Below are positions 1 through 11,500 of a stretch of DNA of 64,000 bases, one piece after another. The stretch lies in NCBI RefSeq assembly GCF_027244095.1, contig NC_069662.1, positions 15,712,501 to 15,776,500 of the forward strand, in the 5' to 3' direction. The position numbers and the translations under genes were made by a program. This DNA is from Hemicordylus capensis. Its lineage: Eukaryota; Chordata; Lepidosauria; Squamata; Cordylidae. The notes beneath the pieces are model-generated. The model worked only from the letters and a program-made list of their open reading frames with translations. It was not told the origin of the DNA and made no database searches. How positions within the stretch are numbered: position 1 is the stretch's first letter; every line of letters starts with the position of its first letter.

Positions 1-74
1 TAACCCCAACCCAGTAATGAGAACTTTATTATTTATGATCATTATTGATATCACCAACTTTAAGACTATTTATA

Positions 75-312
75 TTCCATTTTCAACCAACCAATGGCTC
101 TCAAAGCAATTTATACAGCAAAAGGAGTGAAAAGATGGTTGCCTGTCCCAAAGAAGCTCACAATCTAAAAAGAAACACAAGGTAGGTGCCAGCCACAGCC
201 ACTGGAAGGATGCTGTGCTGGGGCTGGATAGGGCCAGTTGCTCTCTCCCTGCTAAACAGAAGAGAGCCACCACTTCAAAAGGTGCCTCTTTGCCCAGTTA
301 TTAGGAGTGATG
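75..312. repeat. Dispersed repeat family (copy 1)
   Basis: The block with 'gctcacaatctaaaaa', 'ggatgctgtgctggggctggataggg' shortened by 20-base windows, and 'aaggtgcctctttgcccagtta' recurs at 24268-24440, 33745-34050 and 48020-48268, and inverted at 27625-27870. Several copies also carry a 'taccgctt ... aagcggttta' end, as in tails of squamate retroposons. The family is unnamed here. Confidence 0.6.
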
Positions 313-449
313 CACTTGTGGCATTTTTATTTTGCCGTTCCTGAGCAAGAAGCGTAGGACAGCATAGATTTCCCTTCTCCCTCCCTTTTTATCTTCGCAG
401 TAGTTTTGTGAGGTAAGTTAAGCTGAAAGACAAGAAAACGAGCCAAAGA

Positions 450-775
450 ACTCCTCAGCAGAGTGGGAATTTCCACCAAGTTGTTGTTGGTGGAATGTTT
501 TAAAGAAAAATGTGCAGTTTGGGAAGGAACTGTAGGGATGCAGCAGCAGGAAGGACCCCTCCTGAGGTAGAAATAGTCGAGGCCTAAGCAGTGAAGAAAC
601 TCCAAACACGCCCTGCTTCTTCTCCTGTCCCAGCCTCTCACACAGTACAACCCCCACACCCTCCGTTCTCCCCCAAGAAGTGCATCCCCCAGCAGGAGAG
701 CAATTCATGCCGGGGAGGAAATGAACATTGCCCTGCAGCAACAGGCTGAGCTGCAAGAGGGGCTTTGCCATTCAA
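450..775 (-). other. 3' flanking block shared with 47190-47480
   Basis: This stretch matches 47190-47480 with many small differences: shared runs include 'tttgggaagga', 'tctcacacagtaca' and 'gcaattcatg' followed by 'gaggaaatgaacattg'. It lies downstream of the gene A CARD. It is probably part of the ancestral duplicated unit (3' flank or UTR), not coding. Confidence 0.5.
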
Positions 776-1340
776 ACTCATCTCCCCTCAACCCGGCTGC
801 CTCCCTCTCTTCTCCTTGCCCTGGCTTCCATTGGAGCCACATGGCTGGTCATTCCTCACATTGAGCTGGTCATTCACCAGGTTGGGAAATCCCCAACCCA
901 AGGAAGGGGCAGCTTGTATGACTCAAGTGAAAGCCGAGCAAGGAGAGAGAGAGGCAGCTGGGGTGGAGTGAGAGGAATGGGAAGAGGAAGCAGCTGCGAT
1001 TGGTTTGCTGCCCCATCCGCACTGGCCGTGATTGATAGCCACCAATGAATATGCAGGTCTGCAAATCTTTACACACACACATTATGGAATAGATAATCTG
1101 AGCACTGGGGGCTGGAATCCAGGAGATATGACAGCTCCATGAAGGACCTCACCCCCAAAGTCACTTTAACCTTAAAAAGTCAAAGAAAATCATGTCCTTG
1201 GAGAGGGACGGAGAGAAAAGGTGACTGTCCTTATGAAAGAGGCTGATGGCCACCTTTGCACCATCTCACCCTGGAACCACTCACTTGGTTGCTATTGCCC
1301 CTGCCTCCGATTGTTCCCACAGTTGCTCCTGTGCCTGCCT

Positions 1341-1352
1341 GCATTTATTTTT
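1341..1352 (-). promoter_or_regulatory. Possible polyadenylation signal of gene A
   Basis: TTTATT on the plus strand gives AATAAA on the coding strand, about 350 bases past the gene A stop and just past the duplicated half CARD. Only the hexamer supports this. Confidence 0.3.
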
Positions 1353-1484
1353 CCCCAGAATGAAAGGAACATATCTTGCCAGTTAGTTAAAAATGGGTGT
1401 TTGGCAGTCACATGGCTGGATTTCCTGTGCCTTGGAATGGTATTCCTGTTTCGTCACTGCTGCCTCATTTTCCTTCAAGGTCTG

Positions 1485-1602
1485 CCATGAGGAATTGATC
1501 TGTTATCCTCAGTGCCTCATGCAGCTTATCCTTGCAAAAGGAGTTCCAGCTCAGGACAAGTTTGTAGAGCGCTCGGATTTCCTTCCCCATAGAACAAAAG
1601 GA
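1485..1602 (-). pseudogene. Duplicated half CARD downstream of gene A stop
   Basis: The minus strand encodes EIRALYKLVLSWNSFCKDKL followed by HEALRITDQFLMADLEGK and a stop, a second C-terminal half of a CARD (helices 4-6). The surrounding DNA at about 1385-1595 is a diverged copy of 1612-1820, so this is a tandem duplication of the 3' part of exon 10 with its flank. No good splice acceptor precedes it, so it probably lies in the 3' UTR. It has kept an open frame over about 38 codons. Confidence 0.7.
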
Positions 1603-1698
1603 AAATATCTTGCCAGTTTGATAAAAATGGGCATTTGGGAGTCACATGGCTGGATTTCCTATGCCTTGGAATGGCATTCCTCTTTTGCCTTTCCTGCC

Positions 1699-1991
1699 TC
1701 ATTTTCGTTCAAGATCTTCAATGAGGTATTGGTTTTTGGCCTTCAGTGCCTCATACAGCTTATCCTTGCAAGAGTGGTCCCAACTCGGGACTAGTCTGTA
1801 GAGCACTCGCATTTGGTTGTAGCTGGTTGCCTTCGAGGAGATTGTTTGGTATTGTTCATCATCCAGGATAGAAGCGCCATACAATATATCCAGCACTGGC
1901 TCCACTGTGGCAACCCGCTGGATCAGCTCCTCTCGGTGCCGATCAATGAAATGTTGCTCTGATGAGATGTGTGGCTGCCTCCCTGTCAGGA
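1699..1991 (-). CDS. Gene A exon 10: terminal CARD
   Basis: After the acceptor CTGTTTCCAG the exon reads in phase 1 through HFIDRHREELIQRV, LDILYG, LDDEQYQTISS, MRVLYRLVPSWDHSCKDKL and YLIEDLERK to a TGA at 1699-1701. It has all six CARD helices. It resembles the CARDs of ASC (HFVDQHRAALIARV, YLVEDLERS) and NLRP1. CARDs of this class recruit caspase-1, directly or through ASC. Confidence 0.92.
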
Positions 1992-4900
1992 CTGGAAACA
2001 GAGAAATAACTGAAAACGAGGGATGAATCCACACCACAGAGTTAAACTGGCAACCCAGTCTTTCCAGGAGCCCAGAAACTGTGGTTCTGCAAAGGGAGGC
2101 TAGCGACTTCTAGTGCAGAATTTGTAGAACCCTCCCAATTCCCAGGAATCTCAGGGGAAAGCCATGACAATTAAAGTGGTGTAATACTGACATAAGCCTG
2201 TAGTCGTGTGTGATGTGTTGCAGAGGATGCTGCAAGACATCTTATGCACGGCTAAAGGGAACGACAGCATCCCCGTAATCTGTTTCCCAGACATCTGTGT
2301 GAAAGGACAATATCTGAGAAGAGGGACAAGGGCTCACCATTTCGTCCTGAGGTGATATTGGTGGATGGCAGAGGGGTCGGAAAAGAACTGCAAGCATCTG
2401 GAATGGAAAGGAAGAATGTATTCACATGCCCAATCCAAATCCACTTACTCCAGCAAAACTATCAGTATTTTTTTATGGCCAGTCATGACGTGTTTGTTTG
2501 TACATTGGAAGTTCTGTTAATGCATTTTTACTGCTGGATGAGTGGAAGGGAAACATCATAGAAAAAGGAGAGGAAAACCGTGGCTTAAAATATCTGAGGT
2601 TTGGAAAATCTTCTCACAAAATTCCCGTGAGCATTGCTGAATGTTTGAACAAGTTCAGGCCTGATGCTGAAGGACAAGTAACTGATGACACAGGAGCTCT
2701 CAACCTTGGGTCGCCAGAAGTTGCTGGACTACAGCTCCCTCCATTCCCAGTGATAATGGCCACAGTGGATGGGGATGATGGGAGTTGTAGTCTAGCAACA
2801 TCTGGGGACCCATGGTTGAGAGCCTTGGTCCTGGGGTGTAACTAGGGTAGAGGGAGCCTGTGTTCATCCCCCCACAACAGCACACTTTGCACCTGCAGAA
2901 ACACTCACTACCACATGCACCCACCACCACTGTCACTCCTGCCACCTGCCAGCAGCCACTGCTATTTGCCAACCCTTCCTGGGAACTGGAACCAGCAAGC
3001 AGCAGTTTGCCTAATAGTAGTTACGCCCCTGATAATAATAAATATGGAAAGTGGCTGACATGATGAGGAAAATAACTCAAAATAATCCCACTGAAATTAA
3101 AAGTGTAACTTGTCCCTTCATTGCCATGGGTCTACTTTTCCTCTGCATGTAATTTCCTTCGTCTTGTAGGCCAGTGTTACGAGGAATGTGCTCGAATCAC
3201 TTTGGAGAGGGGCCAAAATGATTTGGCCTCCTGCAGCTGAAATGTTTCAGCGGGAGATATGCACAAAGCATTTTGTGCACATCCCTAATTCGGAGTCTCC
3301 TCAAATGCTGCTATGACTCAAAAACCACAAGTGTGTACATACACACACACTCCACAGAAAATCTGGCTTTGAATTTATGGAGTATCCTTGGTAACCAAGA
3401 AACCACTAGCCCTTGGGAGAAGGCCTGGATATGAGACTCTCCTCCATACATCAGGTACCTACTGACCTTCGCTTGGGTGCAAATGGAAAGATGTCAGGTC
3501 TCCTGAAAGAGAACAGGAAAGAGGAAATCAGAGAGGGAATGGGGTGTCAATCCTGCCTCCCAAGTGTTTTTCTATTCACAGGGTCTCTTCCCTTGATTAA
3601 AGCACCTTGTCTCACATTGGCCTCCCACACTTGTTCATTTGTGTCCTTCTCCATCAGGTTGAGCACCAGCTGTTTTTGCATCTGTTCCGCATACACTTCA
3701 AAGTACTGTTGATCCATGTCGGAATCTAAGTATTCAAACGTATGCTCCTGCAGGAAAAACAAAATATCTGTATGTGTGAATGTTGCTTAGCAGCAGACAC
3801 TGCAAGTCAGTAAGTCTATATAACTTACTATATAAAAGATACAGAATCTTACTATACTCAATGTATCCCTCAAATAGTACACTAGAATCTTATCTGGGAA
3901 TCTGTGGGACTAGGTTGAGGGGGCTCCATCAGATCACTGGAGAAGAAAGGGAGGCTTCTCTGCAGGAAAAAGCACTCAAGAGCACTGCTGTGTTATTCTT
4001 CATGTGTTCAGTGAATGCAGTCATCATATTAGTACTCCCAGCCTAGAACTCCTACAAGTAAGACCTTTTTAAAAAAAATCATCGCTGTATCTCACCCTGG
4101 GACTGACTTCGATATCACTTGAGCTTTGCAAACAGAAGGAAGAGCCAAGTGTCAAAGGCCTTGTGGTTCCCGGGGGCTTCTCTACTTTCCATGATTTACA
4201 TTTCCTTTCATAGTTATCAACATCCTGGAAAAGGCAAAAAAGTCATTCTTGAGATATGGGGTCCTTCCAGACACTGATATATCCCACATCAGCCCATCAG
4301 GACCAGCACTGTCACCAGAGGCCTCTGTGGCTCTCAGCGCCATTTATCAGAGTCAGCTGATATGCCAGCTGCCACCTTAACTGGGTGGTGATATCTTGGC
4401 CACAGTTGCCCATGCGCTGGTAATCTCCCGCTTAATTACTGCAGTGTGTTGTCGATGGGGCTGCCTTTGAAAATGACCCATAAGCAGCAGTTAGGCCAAA
4501 ATAGGGCCTCAAGAATATTAACTGGGGCTGGGCGCTCTTATCATATCATTTATCAGCTGCACTGGCTCCCAATCCATTCCTGGGCCCAATTTCAAAGTGC
4601 TGGTTTTGACCTTGAAAGCCCTAAGTGGCTTGGGAACAGGTTACTCGAGAGAACGCCTTGGCCCATATGTTCCTACCCTGATTTTGAGATCCTCTTCAGA
4701 GGCCCTGCTCCAAGTGCCCCTGCCAGGTAAGGTGAGTTAGGGGGCTACTAGAGAAAGGGTCATTTCTATGGTGCCCCCGCCCCATAGAATAGCCTCCCCA
4801 GTGAGGCTGACCTAGCCTCATCACTTTCTCTTTAAAGACATATGAAAACCTCATATGAAAACCTCTCTGTTCCCAAAGGCTATTTAAATTGCTTTAAAAG

Positions 4901-7900
4901 AAGTTTTTAAAATGTTTTGATTGTATTTTCTATTGTCTTTTTTTGTATTATTGTTTTTAATTATATGTTTTATTCTATTGTTTTATTTGGGAGCTGCCCA
5001 GAGAACAATTTTTTATGGGGCAGCTAACAATTACAATTGTTATTATAATTACCATCATTATTATTAAATTAGCAAGAGTGAAAGAGAAAGAAGCCACACT
5101 AAAAAAAAGGTTATGCTATATCCTTAGCACTATCTCACAACCTGTGGCAATCCATTAAACAACTGTGAAAGAACTGTCTTTTTTTCTCCCTTCTTTCTCT
5201 TCTAACTTAAAAAAAAAGTCAGTTTCACAGATTGCTACCAAATTGCCAGAAGATGATGCTAAGGATATAATGCAACCTGCTTCTTCTTTATGTGGATGGA
5301 TTCCTCCATTCCCCCCTGCTTGGTAACATAGGCTGAGATTAGCATCTGGAAAGACCTGTAGAAACAGAGATCGCAAACTCTTGGCAGCCTGGGTCTCCAT
5401 CCAACAGGCTGCAGGACCTTCAGGGCAGACCTTCAGCCCCTTTCCTTGCCACATTCTAGGTGTTACTATGGCACGTAAGGAAGACTAAACATTCTTGGCG
5501 CTGGGACACTGAGACCTTTTAGGATAGTACCTTAGCGAGGACATTCTCGGGAGACATGGGGAAGTCAAAGCTCTTGGATCAGTCAGCCTGAGTAATCAAA
5601 TGGCAAAGAAGTACCAGCACAGATCTAGACACCAATTGTTCTTGTCCTGTACAGGATGGGATAGTCTCCAATGTGCCTGCTGTTTAAAACCAATGCCTAT
5701 TTGTATGAAAGCTTTTATTTTGGGACACGTAGCCCATCTCTGGTTATTGTAGCTTTATGTGTCAAACTAAAATAAAGATGAAAATCCACCCACCCCTCAA
5801 TTAATGCAGAAGGTAATTCTAACTCCTTGTCATCATCAGCAACAAACAACAACATCATTTGCTGAAATTACTTTCTATAAATGAAGGCTATTTTTCAAAA
5901 AGATGGGGGAGACGACCCCTCTTAACATTGTCAACATGTCAGCTGAGACGTCCCTTCTAGAAAACATTGCAGGTTGCTCTCCCCATGTAAAGGATGACTA
6001 TTAAATCTTAGTCATGACTTCTTTAAAATTAGAATTTTGGCATGAGATGTGGAAAACACTGAAAGTCTGGCATTGTGAAACCTTATCCTAAGAAATAAAG
6101 CCCACTAATTCCAAAGAAGACTTCGTTCTTTTAGGCAGATGTGTTGGCATGAATAGCCATGAATATTTTGCTTACACAATTCAGTGACAACACAGTAGTC
6201 CAGCGAACCAGATGGGGTATGTGGTCTTAAAAAAAAACAACCCTCCATGCAATTCACATTTTATATCATAAAAGTATGTCCTGAAGCAAGATATACTAGC
6301 TACTATACAAGGGCAAATATGATCTTGTTAATCTTCATTCTGCAACATTTAATAGAAGCTAGAGATTCCCAGTTACCTTCCTTAAGGATCTGTCATTGGG
6401 GAGAAGGTATAGGTGGAGTTTTGGGCTTGTGTCAGGTGCCTGGTAGACCAGTGTCATAGCATGGACTCGCATGTTTATCTTAAAAAATGAAAGCACTCTA
6501 AAAATTACTCCACGGAGAGAGAACGTTGGATTTTTCAACACAACATGAGTTGGCTTCACACTGTCTGGTTTCTCCAAACTCATCCCTTCTTCAACAAAAT
6601 GTGCAATTTGGACTTGGGAGGGGTCTTCATCTGCCAAAGGAACACAGAAGAAACAGAGTTCAACCACAGGCAGTTGGCTTTTAGGGCGGCGGGTCCAGCT
6701 GCTGTCTCGTTATTAGAGCAGGTGGCCAAAATGTTCCTGCTCTGCCCATACTCTGTCCACATTGGATGTGTTTCCTCTCTTCCAAATCACTTCTGAAGTA
6801 TGGGTAGAAAGGGGACATTTCTCCACTTGTGCAACAGTGTGCCTGCAGAGAGATCAGCAGAGCACAAGCTCCAATGGTGTCCCTACAGTCCCTCTTTACA
6901 CCACCCAGAGACATTAGTTTTGGGTGGTATAAAAATATGTAAATAAAAATAAATAAAATAAAATAAATACATGTCTGCTTTGGTAGTCACGATGTGTCAG
7001 CCACTAGATTAGTTTTTGAGTTAACATGCATTGGAGCATGCGACACATCTAATTTATTCTTGTGCTCAATGTTTGTGGGCTTATTTGTATTTGTGGGGTT
7101 AAATATGGCATCCAGAGTTATAGTGACCAAGAGGGCAGCCCTAGTGCAAAATCTGAGCCTTTGGATCCTGCTCACACCACTCACCCACCCCTCCAGGCAG
7201 AAGCCTCCCTGGTCCAGCCCAGCCATGGAGTCCAGTGGAGTGGAGCCAAAAGAAAGGCAGGCAGGAGGCCTACTTTCTTCCCTGGCAGTCACATCTCTTC
7301 CTGGACCAGCAGGTCCCTCCTAAGCTGTGAACAAAGAGGCTGCCCTGGGAAAGGTCAGGCCGGGGTGCCTCCACTTTCCTCTCAGGGTGGGTGAGCAGGC
7401 AGCAGCACAGGGCCTTTGGGGGTATCCTGGGACAGGAGGCCCTCGCTGCGTGTGGCTGACTCTCCCTTCCTTCTTCCCCATCTCCAGGCTAGGCAGAGAG
7501 GCTCCACTTGAGGGGCCATGGTTGAGACACATACAGGACGTTTCCTCCGCCACCTACAGGAAGCCCTTCTTCCGGGACTGGGGTGAAACCAGTGGGAGGA
7601 GCTCCACACCCGTCTGCAGGACTCATTAAGCAGAACTCCAGGCACCTGCAGCCTGAGTGCTGCTGCATCACTTGCACTCCCTAGAGCTACATGCCTGGAG
7701 GCATCATTTTTGCCGGATGCTTTCTCCTGAGATCTCTCTCTCTCTCCTCCTCCTCCTCACAATCTAACCGGGATCACAGTTCTACAGGAGATGAGTATAC
7801 TTCCACTTGAATACAGCAACATCCCTGCAATCCCCACACCCTGCACAGAAAACAGGGGGCTTTAGACATATTTGTAATCCCTGTTCTCACACCAAGCTTC

Positions 7901-8497
7901 GGTGCTCCCTCCCCATCATGCACTGCTGCAGCCTTTCTCCCACCTGCTGGATGTTTCATCCATTTATTCTGCAACAGCCCATCCCACACTGGTTTCTCAA
8001 AGAGGTGTGTTAGTGCAGTGACAAAAGCTGGACCCTTAATATTGAAATGATTTGCCTAGGCCAAAGAAGTTACAGGTATTGAAGTCGGAGAATGCGGAGC
8101 GACTTCTAGCTAGGATTCCTGTTCTTGAGGCTAGGATCTGTTTCCTGCCGTACCTGCAAGACACAGGAAGTGAGGGAGGTGAACGGCAGCCACAGCCTCT
8201 CCTGGCTCCGCTTGGATGTTGAACAAAGGGCCGGCGATAATCATCCAAGACGGCTTCTCTCCTTTCAGGTGCTGATTCCATGAATCATTCCAGTATGTTA
8301 TGGTTACAGCTTCTCTCACCTCAAATATGAGATTGCTGTAGTAGCAACGGAAGGAGCCAGCCTCAGGGCAGTGTATCCTGAATGCAACCAAGAGGAAGAC
8401 AGAAGGGGGAATGAGGTTGGACACTGATCAATGCAGCCTCCTGTTCTAATGGATATTTCTGCAGTAGACCTGTAGGCTAGGCTTCAAAGACCAGAAG

Positions 8498-8564
<67 letters not shown>

Positions 8565-11500
8565 AGGCTGTTCTCACAAGCACCCGAGCCCAGGCTAGGG
8601 CAGTCTTGCCTGGGCTAGGCGGCTCGTGTGGAGTGCCAGGATCTGTATGGATCCCGGCGCTCCCGCCCAGCTCCTAAGCTTAAGCTCTTAGGCGAGGTTA
8701 AGGGAGCAAGTGCTCCTTTAACCCGGCTACCAGGGCCATATGTTTCCTTGGGCTGCACGAAGGGGATCCTGGGATCCCTAATGGGGGATCCAGTCAATGC
8801 ACTGCACTTACGGCATGCTGCATTGTGGTATATCTGGAGGCTGGAAGGCATCGTCCAGGCCTCTGGAGCTCCCAGCAGCATTCCTGTGATCATCTGGGGG
8901 GAAGGTGAGTTGGGTCAGCCTTTCCACTTGCCCGCCTGCTCCATCACCCACCCGCTCCCTTGCCCGCCCGGTCGTGTGAATGTCACACTAGCTTTAATCC
9001 TGTGCAACAGACTAAGAGGGCTTCTTTTCATACAGGAAAGGTCACTTTCTAATGCCACAGTTGGCAGAAACTAAAGTAAGCTGTTGGAGGCGATTGTTAA
9101 TCTTGCCCTTAATGCTTTTAGGTTTCCTAGCATATCAGTAAATGAGTAGATTTCAAATCCAGTAAACATTGGGAAAGCTTAGCTCGCCTCACCCATGCAC
9201 TCCTTTTGCTCTTAAAATTGGCTTCATCTGCACCCCCCTAGTTTACAAAGGATTGGAGCAAACCCAGGTATAAGGGGGGGGGAGAGTGTGTATGCTACTG
9301 TCATATCTCATTTGGCCTTAGTGACATCAATCCTAAGTATTCCTGTTTCATTGGATGAGGCTTTTCAAACAGCAAGACACTGAAATGCATGAAGAGCTAA
9401 GTTTTTATGTTCCAGGAATATGGGAGCCGGGGATGGTCGGCAAATGGGTTGTGTTGCCAGTCGTCCTGAGAAGCATCAGTCAGCAGCTGGCAAGGCTGGC
9501 ACCTGAGGAACATGTGCTCAGGGCTCCAAAGCATGGAGGGAAATGTTATTTTTAGAAAACACATTCATTTTTAAAAAAATTAAGAATCTTTGATCGGCAT
9601 TGGGATTGGGAACACTACAGCCGCCAACTCCCCCCTCCTCCATCTCCCAATTCCCATTCACTGCACCACATCACTCCAGTGCTCCACACAGATATGAAAT
9701 AAATAGATCACACACACACCCTGACACCGCTTTGGCTTACTTGAGGGGAGGGGAAATGCAATCAAAGGTTGGGTCTCTTTGCTCAGACACAGCACTCAAG
9801 AGTCCTGCATTACACTGCACCGTCTCTGTTAGCAAACGGTGCTCACTTTGGGCTTCAGCCCAGGAACTTGCAAAATGCAGATCAACCTCCCTGTGCTCAG
9901 ATTGGGTATAAAATATGTCAGTTATGCCTGTGCCTATCTCTGATTTTTAGCAGTTGGCTGAAAAATTGCCCACTTCCCACAAACAAGAAGGATTATGATT
10001 GCCTGTAGACTAATGAATATTAACTAGTTGGCCCGGGTGCAGAGCATCTGCACCCCTAGTTTGACCCGGCTGCCTGCCAGCCGCTGGCCAGCCACCTCCT
10101 CCTCTAGTCAGCCGACGTGGCTCCACTGGCCAGCCTCCTCCTCCTGCTGCTCCAGTCAGCCAGCATGGCTCTGCTGGTCGGCTGCCTACTCCCGCCAGAC
10201 TGGCTCTGCCAGCCGGCCGCTTCCTCCCGCCAGCCCATTCTCCTCCGCTCACCCACCTCCTCCCACCGGCCTGTTTTTCCCCACTCATCAGTCCCCTCCT
10301 CCAGTCAGCCAGTGCGGCTCTGCTAGCCGGCCAGCCACCTCCGCCCACCGGTGTGGCTCTGCTGGCATGGCTCCGCCACCGGCCGGCCTCCTCCTCCCGC
10401 CAGCCGCCTCCACCCGCCTCCTCTGCCCATTGGCTGCCTCCTCCCGCTGGTGTGGTTCCACCGGTCGGCTGGCCGCCTCCTGCTGGCAGGCTCGGACTGG
10501 CTCACCGAGCAGCAGGGCAGTTTCCCGGTGCACCCTTGCCTGGTGCGTCCTGCTGCGCTTGCTGGGCTCTCCCTGCGCCAGCTGCCTGGCTCCCCTTTCG
10601 CCCTCTCCCTGTCCAGAGAGCCCCACCTCCTCTCCTTCTGATTGGTCGTGAGAAGTAGGCTCAGACTGCCCTTAGGGCAACAGGGCATATTCCCGGTGTG
10701 CCCCACCCGCCCCACCCCTGCGCCCCAACTCCCACCCTTAATTACCCATTCTGCTCAAAACCTGGCCCCTCCCCACATACATTCCACCACCAGTGGCGGA
10801 CTGGGTCTAAAAATATTGGTTGCCAGGAGACAAAGGGGGCCCACCCACAACTATAAGGCGATCATTTACTTTTTATAAGAAATACATAAAATTTTCAAAA
10901 ATACGTAAGTGGAAAAAAGGTGCAATTAAAATTTTTGTGAAATAAATGTATATTTTTTAGTAACTACAGTGTACATATATTGTACATATTACTGGCAGTA
11001 TACATTACAGATTGTTATAATTGAATTTTTAATTTTTTTAAAAATAAATGGTGGATATTTTTAAATAGTTTGCTTGTACGGAACATTTTACACATTAACA
11101 GGTAGTTCAAAAGCATATTTCATGCAGTCCACTATATTAAGAGCAATTGTTTGAGTTCACTAGATGATTGTGCGAATCTGTCAATAATTGCTTCTGCATC
11201 CAATTCATCTAACAATTCCTTTTCAATGGAGAGCAACATGTATGATTCCAAGTTCTCCTCAGACAGTGAATTTCTTAGCCTTGTCTTTATGATCTTTAGC
11301 TTTGAAAATGTCCTCTCACATTGGACTTGAGTAACTGATAGTGTGCAGATGACTTTATAAAGTTCATAAAGGTTATCATACCGTATGCCTTGTCATGAAG
11401 TCTATTGGATGCCAGAATTTTTAGTACACACGATGGGCAAGTGCTACAAATTTTACACTTGTTGCAACTGGAATCCATATTCTCACCATCATTAAGCAAT

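Noticed and set aside
3561-3747. Exon 8 ending at CCT|GTGAAT
   Set aside because: It leaves phase 0, while the linker and CARD exons require phase 1.
10010-10715. Pro/Ser/Ala- and Gly/Arg-rich open frames on both strands
   Set aside because: Compositional by-product of the GC-rich repeat block; no domain and no splice context.
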